From positions 1-64,000 of the forward strand of contig JACRCW010000159.1 of the NCBI GenBank assembly GCA_016218805.1: 64,000 nt of DNA, read 5' to 3'. The notes beneath the pieces are model-generated. The model saw nothing but the letters and a program-made list of their open reading frames with translations, did not search any database and was not told where the DNA came from. The translations under genes were made by a program, and so were the position numbers. Within the stretch, counting starts at the first letter, position 1. The number at the start of each line of letters is the position of its first letter. Shown piece by piece: positions 1-10,133 of the stretch. The stretch comes from Deltaproteobacteria bacterium. GTDB taxonomy: Bacteria; Myxococcota; JACRCW01.

Positions 1-251
1 CATGTCGTCGTCAATCGGTCTGACTGACGACACTGCTCCCGTTTCCCGTTTCCCGCTACCCCCACCGTTGGCGGGAAACGCTTCCCGGAAACACCTCAAA
101 GAGCGTGATCCCATGTTCATCAATCTGCGTGGCTCTGCTCACCACCCCTCTCAAGCGCGGTCGACTCCGTTGATCCGTCGCAGGCCGTGGCGGACGGCGT
201 CACGCCTGCGGCCCATGCGCCTCCGCGTGTTGAGTCCCCAGAAATGCGCCG

Positions 252-1250
252 TTACTCGTGGACCACCGGCGCGTTGAGCATGTGGATGTAGTTTGCCCGC
301 TCAAACGCCGCGGGGTCCGGGCAGCGTTCCAGGGACATGCATCCATGGAGCTGCTTGAAGGACTCGTAGCCGTTCTCGCCCATCCAGCGCTCCAGGCCTT
401 CGCGCAGGACGCGGAGGTAGTCCGGGCCATTGCGCATCAGGCAGGACACCACCTGGATGGCGGCGGCGCCGGACATCACCGCGCGCACGGCGTCCAGCGG
501 CTGGTGCACGCCGCCGCTGACGCACAGGTCCGTGCCCGCGCGGCCGTGCAGGATGCCCAGCCACATCAGGCGCAGCGGCAGTTCGGCGGACGTGGACAGG
601 TGGAGCTTGCGGACCATCTCCAGGTTCTCCACGTCAATGTCCGGCTGGAAGAACCGGTTGAACAGCACCAGTCCCTGCGCGCCGGCGCGTCCCAGCTGGT
701 TGGCCAGGTGGGGCAGTGCGGTGAAGAACGGGGACAGCTTCACCGCCACCGGGATGGGAACCGTGCGCCGGACCTCGCGCAGCATGTTCATCATCTCCTG
801 CTCCACCGCGTCGGAGCTCACCTTCACGTCGGTGACCACGCGGTACACGTTCAACTCCAGCCCGTGCGCGCCGGCCTGGTGCAGCCGCTTGGCGTATTCC
901 ATCCAATCGCCCAGCGTGGTGCCGTTGAGGGATGCAATGACCGGGACCTTCACCGCGTTGCGGATGCGCTGCACCTTCTCCAGGTATTCCTCGGGCCCCT
1001 GCTTGAGCATGTCCGTGGGGGGCAGGTAGCTGCGCGCTTCGGGGTGGCTGAGTTCATGGACGCGCACGTTGCTCTGCCAGTGCTGCTCCTCCTGGGTCAG
1101 TTCCTCCTGGAACAGCGACCGGATGACAATGGCGGAGGCGCCCGCGTCCTCCAGGCGCTTGACGGTGTCCAGGTTGTCCGCGAGCGGGCTTGCCCCCGGC
1201 ATGAAGGGGCTTGGGAGGTCAAAGCCCATGTACTTGGTTGACAGGTCCAC
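252..1250 (-). CDS. Dihydroorotate dehydrogenase-like flavoprotein (PFOR partner)
   Basis: A 332-aa TIM-barrel oxidoreductase resembling class 1 dihydroorotate dehydrogenases. It opens with MDLSTKYMGFDLPSPFMPGA, has the barrel strands 'VPVIASLN' and 'VAVKLSPFF', and a phosphate-binding 'CVSGGVH' plus 'VMSGAAAIQVVS' loop typical of FMN barrels. It lacks any Fe-S cluster motif, so it is not dihydropyrimidine dehydrogenase. The gene follows the PFOR gene with a 12-bp gap on the same strand and is surely co-transcribed. This DHODH-like protein is a known neighbour of nifJ in many bacteria, but its substrate is not established to my knowledge. Orotate synthesis is possible but not favoured; an electron-transfer role linked to ferredoxin is inference. 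Confidence 0.85.
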   Translation of the reverse strand: MDLSTKYMGFDLPSPFMPGASPLADNLDTVKRLEDAGASAIVIRSLFQEELTQEEQHWQSNVRVHELSHPEARSYLPPTDMLKQGPEEYLEKVQRIRNAVKVPVIASLNGTTLGDWMEYAKRLHQAGAHGLELNVYRVVTDVKVSSDAVEQEMMNMLREVRRTVPIPVAVKLSPFFTALPHLANQLGRAGAQGLVLFNRFFQPDIDVENLEMVRKLHLSTSAELPLRLMWLGILHGRAGTDLCVSGGVHQPLDAVRAVMSGAAAIQVVSCLMRNGPDYLRVLREGLERWMGENGYESFKQLHGCMSLERCPDPAAFERANYIHMLNAPVVHE

Positions 1251-1262
1251 GGTGCGTTCTCC

Positions 1263-4200
1263 TCAGGCCTTGGGGGTGACGGGGTGGACGCCGGCCAGGC
1301 GTTCGTACAGTGCGCGGCGGAACTTCACGTCCTCCTCAGTGGCCTTCACCAGCTGCGCGTAGCGCGCCGGGTCCGCCTTTTCCGCCACGCGGAAGCGGCC
1401 TTCCTGGCGCATGTACTCCTCCGCGCGGACCTTGCCCGCGTCCGAATCCAGGTGCAGCTCGGACTCGCCCGTGCCGGCGCGGCGCGGGTCATAGCGGTAC
1501 AGGGGCCAGATGCCGCTGGCCACGGCGTTCTTCTGCTGGGTGAGCGCCATGGACATGTCATAACCATGGGCAATGCAGTGACTGTACGCGATGATGAGTG
1601 ACGCCCCGGGGTAGCTCTCCGCCTCCTGGAACGCCTTCACCGTCTGCACGTCCTTGGCGCCAAACGCCACCTGCGCCACGTACACGTTGCCGTACGCCAT
1701 GGCCATCAGGCCCAGGTCCTTCTTGCGCCCGGCCTTGCCGCGCGCGGCAAACCGCGCGGACGCACCGCGGGGCGTGGACTTGGACTGCTGGCCACCCGTG
1801 TTGGAATAGACCTCCGTGTCCACCACCAGCACGTTGACCTTGCGGCCCATGGCCAGCACGTGATCCAGGCCGCCGTAGCCAATGTCATACGCCCACCCGT
1901 CACCGCCCACGATCCACACGCTGCGCCGGACCAGGTGCTGGCACAGCGCGGCCAGGCGCTTGGCCTCGTCGGTGGGAATGCCGGCCAGCTTCTTGCGCAA
2001 CTCGTCAATCCGGGCGCGCTGTCCGCCAATCGCCTGCTCGGTGGACTGGTCCGCGTTGAGCAGCGCGTCAGCCAGGGCATCCCCCACCTTGGGCGCCAGC
2101 GCCTTGAGCAGCATCCGCGCCGCGTGCTCCTGCGCATCTGCGGCCAGCCGCATGCCCAGGCCAAACTCCGCGTTGTCCTCAAACAGCGAGTTGGCCCACG
2201 CCGGGCCGCGGCCCTCCGGGTTCACCGCGTAGGGCGTGGTGGGCAGGTTGCCGCCGTAGATGGAGGAGCAGCCGGTGGCGTTGGCAATGAGCAGCCGGTC
2301 CCCGTACAGCTGGGTGAGCAGCTTGATGTACGGCGTCTCGCCGCAGCCGGCGCAGGCGCCGCTGTATTCCATCAGCGGCTGCAGCAGCTGGCTGCCCTTG
2401 AGGTCCGCGCTGACGCGCGTGCGGTCCACCTCGGGGAGCTTCCGGAAGAACGCGGAATCGCGTGCGGCCTGTTCGCCGGCCTTCTCTGCGGGCTCCATGC
2501 GCAGCGCCTTGCGCCGCGGCTCCGTCTTGTCCTTGGCGGGGCACACCTCCACGCACAGGCGGCAGCCGGTGCAGTCCAGCCCGCTGACCGTGATGGCGTA
2601 CTTCTGACCTTCAAAATCGTGCCCTTTCCAGTTCATGGACAGGAATCCGGGGGGCGCGTTTTCCAGCAGTTTGGGTTCCACCACCTTGGCGCGGATGACG
2701 GCGTGCGGGCACACCAGCATGCACTTGTTGCACTGGATGCACAGCGCGTTGTCCCAGACGGGGATCTCGCGGGCGATATCCCGCTTCTCCCACTGCGTGG
2801 TGGCGGATGGCCACGTCCCGTCAACGGGGAACGCGCTCACGGGGAGCTTGTCGCCTTCACCGGCGATGATGCGCGCGGTGACGCGCTGGACAAAATCCGG
2901 GGCTTCCGGCGGCACCGGCGGGCGCCGCGTGGTGCGCGAACTGACCTTGCCCACAGTCACCGGGCGCATCTCCGTGGCGGCCGCGTCCAGCAGCGCCATG
3001 TTGCGCTTCACCACGTCCGGACCCTTCTTCTCGTACGCCTTTTCCACGCTGTGGCGCAGGCGCTTCATGGCCTCGTCACGCGGGAGGACCTCGGACAGGA
3101 GGAAGAACGCGGCCTGCAGCACCGTGCCCACGCGCCCGGCCAGGCCATGCTTGGTGGTGAGGGCGTCCGCGTCCATCACAAACAGCTTGAGCCCCTTGTC
3201 CACCACGGCCTGCTGGAACTCCACGGGGAAGGCGTCCCACGCGCGGTCCGGCTCCCACGGGCCGTTGATGAGCACCTTGGCGCCCTTGCCGGCCCGGTCC
3301 AGCAGCTCGCGCTGCTCAATGAACTGCGGCTGGTGGATGCCCACAAAGTCCGCCTGCTCCACCAGGTAGGGCGCCTGGATGGGGCTGGGGCCAAACCGCA
3401 GGTGGCTCACCGTGGCGGACCCGGACTTCTTGGAGTCGTACACAAAGTAACCCTGCGAATACCGGCCCTCGTCCTCGCCGATGATCTTGATGGACTGCTT
3501 GTTGGTGCCCACCGTCCCGTCCGCGCCCAGGCCGTGGAACAGCGCGCTGACCACGCCGGGCATGGGCAGGTTGAAGCCCGGGTCCACGTCCAGCGAGCGG
3601 TGGGTCACGTCATCATTGATGCCCACGGTGAAGTGGTTGCGCGGCGTCCCCAGGGACAGGTTGCGGAAGATGGCGTCCACCATGGCCGGGGTGAATTCCT
3701 TGGAGGACAGGCCGTACCGCCCGCCCACCACGGACCGCGCGCAGGTCTGCGGGAGCAGCCCGGCCTCGCGCGCCTCGTGCAGCGCCGCCACCACGTCCTG
3801 GTACAGCGGCTCGCCCACGGCGCCGGGCTCGCGCGTGCGGTCCATCACCGCCAGCCGCTGCGTGCTCTTGGGCAGCACGCCCGCCATCAGGCCCACGTCA
3901 AACGGCCGGTACAGCCGCACCGTCACCACGCCCACCTTGCGGCCGCGCTTGACCAGCTCGCGGACGGTCTCACGCACGGTCTCCGCGCCGGAGCCCATGA
4001 TGACCACCACGTGTTCGGCCTCCGGGTGGCCGTCATAGTCAAACGGCCGGTAACGGCGCCCCGTCAGCTTGCTGAACTGCTCCATGATCTCGGCAACCTT
4101 GGCGGGGGCCGCGTCGTAGAACAGGTTGCAGGCCTCACGCGCCTGGAAGAAGCAGTCCGGGTTCTGCGCGGTGCCCCGGATGGAGGGGCGGTCCGGGTCC

Positions 4201-4829
4201 AGCGCGCGCGCGCGGCACGCGGCAATGTCCGCGTCTGACACCATGGCGCGCAGCGCGTCATCCGGCAGCGCGGTGATCTTGTTGACTTCCGACGACGTGC
4301 GGAACCCGTCAAAGAAGTGCATGAACGGCAGGCGCGTCTTCAGCGTGGCCGCGTGGGCCACCGCCGCCAGGTCCTGCGCCTCCTGCACGCTGCCGCTGCA
4401 CAGCATGGCCACGCCCGTCTGCCGGCAGGCCATCACGTCCGAATGGTCACCAAAGATGGACAGCGCGTGCGTGGCAATGGTGCGCGCCGCCACGTGGATG
4501 GTGAACGGCGTCAGCTCGCCGGCAATCTTGTAGAGGTTGGGAATCATCAGCAGCAGGCCCTGTGACGCGGTGAACGTCGTGGCCATGGCGCCCGCCTGCA
4601 ACGCGCCGTGGACCGCGCCCGCCGCGCCTCCCTCGCTCTGCATCTCCACCACGTCGGGAATCTGCCCCAGCAGGTTGGTGGTGCCCTCCGCCGCCCACTC
4701 CTCGGACAACTCCGCCATCGAAGAAGACGGGGTGATGGGGTAGATGGCAATCACCTCCGACAGCCGGTAGGCCACCCGTGCCACCGCTTCGTTTCCGTCC
4801 ACCACCAGCATCTTCTTGGCTTCAGCCAT
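1263..4829 (-). CDS. nifJ: Pyruvate:ferredoxin (flavodoxin) oxidoreductase, single-chain
   Basis: A 1188-aa homodimeric-type PFOR that oxidatively decarboxylates pyruvate to acetyl-CoA and reduces ferredoxin or flavodoxin in the cytoplasm. Domains in order: N-terminal pyrimidine-binding domain ('IYPITPSSSMAEL'), transketolase C-like domain, gamma domain, a two-cluster ferredoxin domain near residues 694-760 (CIQCNKCMLVCP and CTGCRLCVEVCP), and the TPP-binding domain with 'CAGCGETPY' near 825 and 'GGDGWAYDIG' near 975. The open frame extends upstream to 4979, but MAEAKKMLVVDG at 4829 matches the family N-terminus and has a GGGAG ribosome site. It is upstream of and co-oriented with the DHODH-like gene. 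Length is normal for the family (about 1180 aa). Confidence 0.97.
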   Translation of the reverse strand: MAEAKKMLVVDGNEAVARVAYRLSEVIAIYPITPSSSMAELSEEWAAEGTTNLLGQIPDVVEMQSEGGAAGAVHGALQAGAMATTFTASQGLLLMIPNLYKIAGELTPFTIHVAARTIATHALSIFGDHSDVMACRQTGVAMLCSGSVQEAQDLAAVAHAATLKTRLPFMHFFDGFRTSSEVNKITALPDDALRAMVSDADIAACRARALDPDRPSIRGTAQNPDCFFQAREACNLFYDAAPAKVAEIMEQFSKLTGRRYRPFDYDGHPEAEHVVVIMGSGAETVRETVRELVKRGRKVGVVTVRLYRPFDVGLMAGVLPKSTQRLAVMDRTREPGAVGEPLYQDVVAALHEAREAGLLPQTCARSVVGGRYGLSSKEFTPAMVDAIFRNLSLGTPRNHFTVGINDDVTHRSLDVDPGFNLPMPGVVSALFHGLGADGTVGTNKQSIKIIGEDEGRYSQGYFVYDSKKSGSATVSHLRFGPSPIQAPYLVEQADFVGIHQPQFIEQRELLDRAGKGAKVLINGPWEPDRAWDAFPVEFQQAVVDKGLKLFVMDADALTTKHGLAGRVGTVLQAAFFLLSEVLPRDEAMKRLRHSVEKAYEKKGPDVVKRNMALLDAAATEMRPVTVGKVSSRTTRRPPVPPEAPDFVQRVTARIIAGEGDKLPVSAFPVDGTWPSATTQWEKRDIAREIPVWDNALCIQCNKCMLVCPHAVIRAKVVEPKLLENAPPGFLSMNWKGHDFEGQKYAITVSGLDCTGCRLCVEVCPAKDKTEPRRKALRMEPAEKAGEQAARDSAFFRKLPEVDRTRVSADLKGSQLLQPLMEYSGACAGCGETPYIKLLTQLYGDRLLIANATGCSSIYGGNLPTTPYAVNPEGRGPAWANSLFEDNAEFGLGMRLAADAQEHAARMLLKALAPKVGDALADALLNADQSTEQAIGGQRARIDELRKKLAGIPTDEAKRLAALCQHLVRRSVWIVGGDGWAYDIGYGGLDHVLAMGRKVNVLVVDTEVYSNTGGQQSKSTPRGASARFAARGKAGRKKDLGLMAMAYGNVYVAQVAFGAKDVQTVKAFQEAESYPGASLIIAYSHCIAHGYDMSMALTQQKNAVASGIWPLYRYDPRRAGTGESELHLDSDAGKVRAEEYMRQEGRFRVAEKADPARYAQLVKATEEDVKFRRALYERLAGVHPVTPKA

Positions 4830-5052
4830 GTGCGCGCTCCCGAGTGGGCTGGCCCGGACTGCAAGCGTTGCGCCACGTGAATTGGCGGGCAGAAATGCGC
4901 CTGACGTGCGAACGGATTGCGTAGTCCCGCCATGCAGCGAAAACAGTTCCGGTGCCGGCCGACATGCATGGCATCCCATTGATACGGAATCTGCGTGGCA
5001 GAGAGCCCACGGCGGGGCTGCCCGCGTGGTGAAGGTGCCTTAGGATGGGGTC

Positions 5053-5247
5053 ATGCAGGTGACTTCGGCAGCCGCCATTCTGGAGCGCGCGTTCCCGCGC
5101 GAGTCACGGCGCCGCAGCTGGGCGGTCCGCGTGGTCATGGCCGCGTGGCTGGCGGCCACGGTGGGTCTGGCGGCGTTCAACACGGGGACGCTCCGTCCGC
5201 AGTCACAGGGCAGCCAGGGCGGCCCGCCGGCGTCCTCCGGATCCTGA
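5053..5247 (+). CDS. Small single-pass membrane protein, hypothetical
   Basis: A 64-aa reading frame with a basic stretch (ESRRRSW) followed by one hydrophobic segment (about residues 24-42, VRVVMAAWLAATVGLAAF) and a polar tail. A weak AGGATGGGG lies just upstream of the ATG. It fills the gap between the divergent start of nifJ and the 3' end of tatD. No family is recognised. It could be a chance frame in GC-rich DNA; the plausible membrane topology is the only support. Confidence 0.35.
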   Translation: MQVTSAAAILERAFPRESRRRSWAVRVVMAAWLAATVGLAAFNTGTLRPQSQGSQGGPPASSGS

Positions 5248-5276
5248 AACGCGGCAGGTTGCGTGGTTGGTGGCCC

Positions 5277-6044
5277 TCACCGCAGGCCCAGCCGCCGGAT
5301 TGCGTTCTGCGCGGTGCGGGCCCGCGTCTCCTCCGGATCCAACCCGCGGGCGGCGGCAATCGCATCCGCCACGTGCGCCACAAATGCGGGCTCATTGCGC
5401 TTCCCGCGGTGCGGCACCGGCGCCAGGTACGGGCTGTCCGTCTCCGTGAGCAGCCGGTCCAGCGGCGCCTCACGCACAATGGTGGGCAATTCACCGGGTT
5501 TCTGGAACGTGAGCACGCCGGGGATGGACAGGTCGAACCCCAGGTCCAGCGCCTTCTTTCCCCACGCCCAGGTGCCGGTGAAGCAGTGCATGATGCCGCC
5601 CACCTCCTGGCCCTTCTCCGCCAGCAGGATGTCCATCAGCTCGTCATACGCGTCGCGCACATGGATCATCAGCGGCTTCTTCACCCGCCGCGCCAGCGCC
5701 ACCTGGCGGGCGAACACCTCGCGCTGCCGCTCCCGCGGGCTGTGGTCGTAATAGTAATCCAACCCGCATTCCCCCACCGCCACCACGCGCGGATGGGCAA
5801 AGTGCGCCGCCAGCCCGTCAACAAAATCGTCCGTGACCTCCGCCGCGTGGTGCGGATGGATCCCCACGGTGCACCAGGTATCCGCGTGCACGTCCGCCAG
5901 CGCGCGCGCCCGCCGGATCCCTTCCGGATCGCAGCCCACCGTCACCAGGTGGGTGACTCCCGCGGCCCGCGCCCGCGCGATCATCTCGCGGCGGTCGTCG
6001 TCATACCGGCGGTCATCCAGGTGGCAGTGCGCGTCGGCCAGCAT
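5277..6044 (-). CDS. tatD: TatD-family metal-dependent hydrolase (deoxyribonuclease)
   Basis: A 255-aa TIM-barrel hydrolase of the TatD/YcfH family. The metal-ligand motifs are present in order: HCHLDD at residues 6-11, 'GECGLDYYYD' (Glu and Asp ligands), 'MIHVRDAYDE', 'HCFTGTWA', and 'TETDSPYLAPVPHRGKRNEP', the family signature near the C-terminus. Members are 3'-5' exonucleases on single-stranded DNA/RNA with roles in oxidative DNA damage and quality control; the exact substrate here is unknown. It is read toward the left, with the coiled-coil gene 24 bp upstream on the same strand, so the two may be co-transcribed. Confidence 0.95.
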   Translation of the reverse strand: MLADAHCHLDDRRYDDDRREMIARARAAGVTHLVTVGCDPEGIRRARALADVHADTWCTVGIHPHHAAEVTDDFVDGLAAHFAHPRVVAVGECGLDYYYDHSPRERQREVFARQVALARRVKKPLMIHVRDAYDELMDILLAEKGQEVGGIMHCFTGTWAWGKKALDLGFDLSIPGVLTFQKPGELPTIVREAPLDRLLTETDSPYLAPVPHRGKRNEPAFVAHVADAIAAARGLDPEETRARTAQNAIRRLGLR

Positions 6045-6068
6045 GCAGGGCAGGGTACGGGGCGCGGA

Positions 6069-6512
6069 TCAGACGTGCGGCTTCTTCTTCTTGCGCGGCT
6101 GCGCGCGGGACATGCCACGCGCCAGCTTGGACACCGGGATCTGCGTGGAGCGCCGCGGCGGATCAATGTCGTCCAGCGCTTCCACGCGCCGTTCCAGCTC
6201 GGACAGCTTCTGCGCCACCGCGGCAATGTCGTCCTCGCTGGGGATGGTCAGGCGCTTGATCGCGTCGCCAACGGCGCTGTCCACGCGCGCGGCCAGTTCG
6301 TTGCGGCGCTGCTCCACCAGGTCGCGCACTTCGGCAAACATCCGCGTGGATTCCTCCCGGCTGAACGTCCCCAGCTCCACCAGCCGCCCCATCAGCGCTT
6401 GCGTCTCCTCCTCCGCGTTGTTGAGCGCCCCCAGCACCGCCTGCCATGCCTCCCGCAGCGGCCGTTGGCGCGCCTCATCGGCCGCCGCCTGCTCGGTCTC
6501 CCTCTCGCCCAT
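6069..6512 (-). CDS. Coiled-coil protein, phasin/granule-associated-like
   Basis: A 147-aa highly charged protein predicted to be almost entirely helical. Its central segment (EESTRMFAEVRDLVEQRRNE) is followed by a second coiled coil with a leucine/valine heptad pattern (IAAVAQKLSELERRVEALD). The C-terminus ends in a basic tail QPRKKKKPHV. A longer frame continues upstream to 7010, but ATG 6512 has GGAGG spaced 6 nt upstream, and the upstream part is antisense to serS, so I chose 6512. The layout (helical core, basic tail) resembles poly-hydroxyalkanoate granule-associated phasin-like proteins; that is a similarity of form only. It is divergent from serS and upstream of tatD. Confidence 0.75.
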   Translation of the reverse strand: MGERETEQAAADEARQRPLREAWQAVLGALNNAEEETQALMGRLVELGTFSREESTRMFAEVRDLVEQRRNELAARVDSAVGDAIKRLTIPSEDDIAAVAQKLSELERRVEALDDIDPPRRSTQIPVSKLARGMSRAQPRKKKKPHV

Positions 6513-6553
6513 GGCCGCCTCCGCGTTCTTTGGGAATACCCGCCAACGCGTAG

Positions 6554-8026
<1,473 letters not shown>

Positions 8027-8051
8027 TTCTGCAAGCAGGTGAGGAAGTTTC

Positions 8052-8079
8052 TTGCCCCGGGCACCCCTGTAGGTATACG
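8052..8079 (+). promoter_or_regulatory. Candidate sigma70-type promoter for the hadAB-like pair
   Basis: TTGCCC at 8052-8057 and TATACG at 8074-8079 are separated by 16 bp, about 50 bp upstream of the first dehydratase ATG at 8130. The matches to TTGACA/TATAAT are 4 of 6 and 4 of 6, so this is a prediction only. Confidence 0.35.
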
Positions 8080-8129
8080 GTGCGCGGCACAAAGCCGCTG
8101 TCCACGACGACACCCTCGGGCGACCCTTC

Positions 8130-8579
8130 ATGCAAACACCCAAGAACACACATAAAATCGTGAGCAAGCGCGTGGTGGAGGTGGAGCAGGGCGACATCCG
8201 GCGTTACGCGGATGCCATCTACGCGGGCATGCCCATCCATCATGACCTCGCCGCCGCCAAGAAGGCCGGGTATCCGGGCCTGGTGGCGCCGCCCACGTTC
8301 ACCGCCACGCTGGGTGACCACGCGGCGGTCCTGGGCGAAATGGAACTCAATCCCCGCACCATCCTGCACAGCGAGCAGGAACTGCTGGAGTACGAAGCGG
8401 TGTGCTCCGGTGACGTCCTCAATGTCACCACCACGCTGGTGGAAAGCTACGAGAAGACGGGCGGTTCCACCAACACCGGGTTCGTTATCGTGGAGGATGT
8501 GGGGACCAACCAGAAGGGGAAGAAGGTCTTCCACGCGCGCCGTGTGTTTGCCATCCGCGGTGGGTTCCCACGTCGCTGA
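8130..8579 (+). CDS. MaoC-like (R)-hydroxyacyl dehydratase subunit, HadA-like
   Basis: A 149-aa single hotdog-fold protein of the MaoC/FAS1-DH N-terminal type. The stretch 'MPIHHDLAAAKKAGYPG' followed by 'LVAPPTFTATLGD' is typical of the non-catalytic, substrate-binding HadA-type subunit of mycobacterial HadAB dehydratases; 'HSEQELLEYEAVCSGDVL' and the C-terminal 'GKKVFHARRVFAIRGG' are also family-like. The HadB-like gene starts 24 bp downstream on the same strand, so the two probably form a heterodimer that dehydrates (3R)-hydroxyacyl-ACP or -CoA in fatty-acid synthesis or beta-oxidation. The thioester carrier is not determinable from sequence. Confidence 0.88.
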   Translation: MQTPKNTHKIVSKRVVEVEQGDIRRYADAIYAGMPIHHDLAAAKKAGYPGLVAPPTFTATLGDHAAVLGEMELNPRTILHSEQELLEYEAVCSGDVLNVTTTLVESYEKTGGSTNTGFVIVEDVGTNQKGKKVFHARRVFAIRGGFPRR

Positions 8580-8603
8580 AGGATTACCGGAGATTCCCGA
8601 GCC

Positions 8604-9572
8604 ATGGCCAAGCTCTACCTGGACACCGTTGAAGTCGGCGATCCCATTCTGGCGCTCCAGAAGCCGCCCATCACGCGCACGCAGATTGCCAAGTTTGCCG
8701 CGGCCAGCCGGGACTACGGGCCGCTCCACGTGGACGAGGAAGTGGCGCGCGCCTCCGGGTACGGCAGCGTCTTTGCGCACAGCATGATTGCCATGTCCTA
8801 CGTGGGCGAAATGCTGGAACGCTGGCTGGAGAACGGCCGCGTGGCGCGCCTGCACTGCAAGTTCCAGAAGTTCATCTGGCCGGGGGATGTGCTCTCCGCC
8901 AAGGGCGTGGTGGTCCCCAAGGTGGATCAGGACGGGCTGCCCACCATTGTGTGTGACGTCTGGGTGCAGAACCAGAACAATGACAAGGTGCTGGCCGGCA
9001 AGGCCGTGTGCGTCCTGTACCGCTCCGCGGAGGAGGAGAAGAAGCACGGCAAGGGCAGGCCGGAGTCGGTCAACATCACAAGCGAATACCAGTCCCCGCA
9101 CAAGAAGCAGGACGCGCCCAGGGTCACGGGCCCCGCGGACAAGCCGCCGCCCCGCCCACCGCCCAAGGCCAGTGGCACTCCGGTGGAAGTGAAACCGGAC
9201 GCCGCTGCCCCGCATGGGAAGGCCGCTGCGGCCAAGGCGCCCCCGGCAGACAAGAAGCACGCGTCCAAGCCGCCCATGCCCGCCGCCAAGCCGGAGCCGC
9301 ACAAGAAGGCGCCGGAGGCCAAGAAGCCCGAGCCGCCAAAGAAGGTGCCCGAGGCCAAGAAGCCTGAGCCGCATGCGAACAAGAAGCCGGCCGAGGCGAA
9401 GAAGCCGGAGCCCAAGAAGGCGCCGGAAGCCAAGAAGCCGGAACACAAGAAGGCGCCGGAGGCCAAGAAGCCGGAGCCCAAGAAGGCCCCTGAGGCCAAG
9501 AAGGCCCCTGAGGCCAAGAAGGCCCCTGAGGCCAAGAAGCCGGACCCCAAGAAGCACGCCAAGAAGAAGTGA
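8604..9572 (+). CDS. MaoC-like dehydratase, HadB-like, with long Lys/Pro/Glu/Ala tail
   Basis: A 322-aa protein. Residues 1-~145 are a MaoC hotdog domain with the hydratase-2 dyad Asp37 and His42 in 'SRDYGPLHVDEEVA', so this is the likely catalytic partner of the HadA-like protein. Residues ~145-322 are low-complexity: Pro/Lys-rich, then repeated 'APEAKKPEPKK' units ending KKHAKKK, strongly basic and resembling histone H1-like C-terminal tails. The DNA under the tail is repetitive, including three perfect 18-bp units. A normal HadB is about 140 aa, so the tail doubles the protein. The tail continues in frame with no stop; a frameshift artefact is unlikely because the pattern is regular over 170 codons. 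Confidence 0.85.
   Translation: MAKLYLDTVEVGDPILALQKPPITRTQIAKFAAASRDYGPLHVDEEVARASGYGSVFAHSMIAMSYVGEMLERWLENGRVARLHCKFQKFIWPGDVLSAKGVVVPKVDQDGLPTIVCDVWVQNQNNDKVLAGKAVCVLYRSAEEEKKHGKGRPESVNITSEYQSPHKKQDAPRVTGPADKPPPRPPPKASGTPVEVKPDAAAPHGKAAAAKAPPADKKHASKPPMPAAKPEPHKKAPEAKKPEPPKKVPEAKKPEPHANKKPAEAKKPEPKKAPEAKKPEHKKAPEAKKPEPKKAPEAKKAPEAKKAPEAKKPDPKKHAKKK
9486..9539 (+). repeat. Three perfect 18-bp tandem repeats in the dehydratase tail
   Basis: The unit GCCCCTGAGGCCAAGAAG occurs three times head to tail (9486-9503, 9504-9521, 9522-9539) and encodes APEAKK each time. It sits within a longer degenerate run of related units from about 9290 to 9570. This is coding repeat expansion, likely prone to slippage. 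Confidence 0.95.
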
Positions 9573-9651
9573 TGGGGTCGGTCCCCGCGCTGCCGCGGGG
9601 CAGGTGACAAGCGCTCGCCGCAAGCCTACACGGGCGCCGGAGGGCGTCGCC

Positions 9652-10131
9652 GTGAAACTCGTATTTGTCCGACACGCCATTGCCGTGGAGAAACACCCGG
9701 ACGGGGACGGGGCCCGGGAGTTGACCGCCGAGGGCCGCAAGAAAGCCCTGGAAGTGTGCCGCGCGGTAGCCGGCATGGACCTGGGGATTGAACGGATCCT
9801 CACCAGCCCGCTGCAGCGATCCGTCCAGACCGCACAGATCCTCCGCGAAGTCCTCAAGCTCCCCAAGGCGCCCGAGGAGACCAAGGCGCTGCTCCCCGAG
9901 GCCGAGCCGCAGGCCCTCACCGCCATCCTCAAGTCCGCCAAGGCCGAGTGCATTGCCCTGGTGGGCCATGAGCCGCATATCTCGCGCTACACCGCCTGGA
10001 CCGTGGGCGGCGGCAAGTTTGATGTCCGCAAGTGCGGCGTGGTGGTCCTGGAAGGGGCCGGGGTTCCCGGTGCGGGCCAGGGTGCACTGGCCGGGCTGTT
10101 TGCTCCCCGCCACCTCAGGCCGCTGGTCTGA
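9652..10131 (+). CDS. SixA-type histidine phosphatase
   Basis: A 159-aa phosphohistidine phosphatase of the histidine phosphatase superfamily. It has the N-terminal RHA variant of the RHG motif (KLVFVRHAIAVE), 'SPLQRSVQTAQIL' with the second phosphate-pocket arginine, and the C-terminal 'LVGHEPHISR' histidine. SixA proteins remove phosphate from histidine of phosphotransfer proteins. The open frame extends upstream to 9214 through the dehydratase tail region, but the GTG at 9652 has GGAGGG 7 nt upstream and begins at the conserved N-terminus. The gene follows the dehydratase pair by 79 bp and ends just before a double-hairpin element shared with the convergent rpiB-glyA gene. Confidence 0.88.
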   Translation: MKLVFVRHAIAVEKHPDGDGARELTAEGRKKALEVCRAVAGMDLGIERILTSPLQRSVQTAQILREVLKLPKAPEETKALLPEAEPQALTAILKSAKAECIALVGHEPHISRYTAWTVGGGKFDVRKCGVVVLEGAGVPGAGQGALAGLFAPRHLRPLV

Positions 10132-10133
10132 TT

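Noticed and set aside
2-277. 91-aa open frame at the left edge
   Set aside because: It overlaps the stop of the DHODH-like gene, has unusual Pro/Arg composition and no RBS within the window. I see no other feature in 1-251.
252-1250. Dihydropyrimidine dehydrogenase (PydA) to complete the HydA pathway
   Set aside because: Lacks Fe-S motifs and pairs with PFOR, 13 kb away from hydA.
1860-4238. 792-aa open frame on the plus strand
   Set aside because: Antisense to nifJ; His/Val/Arg-rich composition typical of a shadow frame.
9290-9570. Possible CRISPR array
   Set aside because: Repeats are tandem, in frame, and encode APEAKK/KPEPKK; there are no unique spacers.
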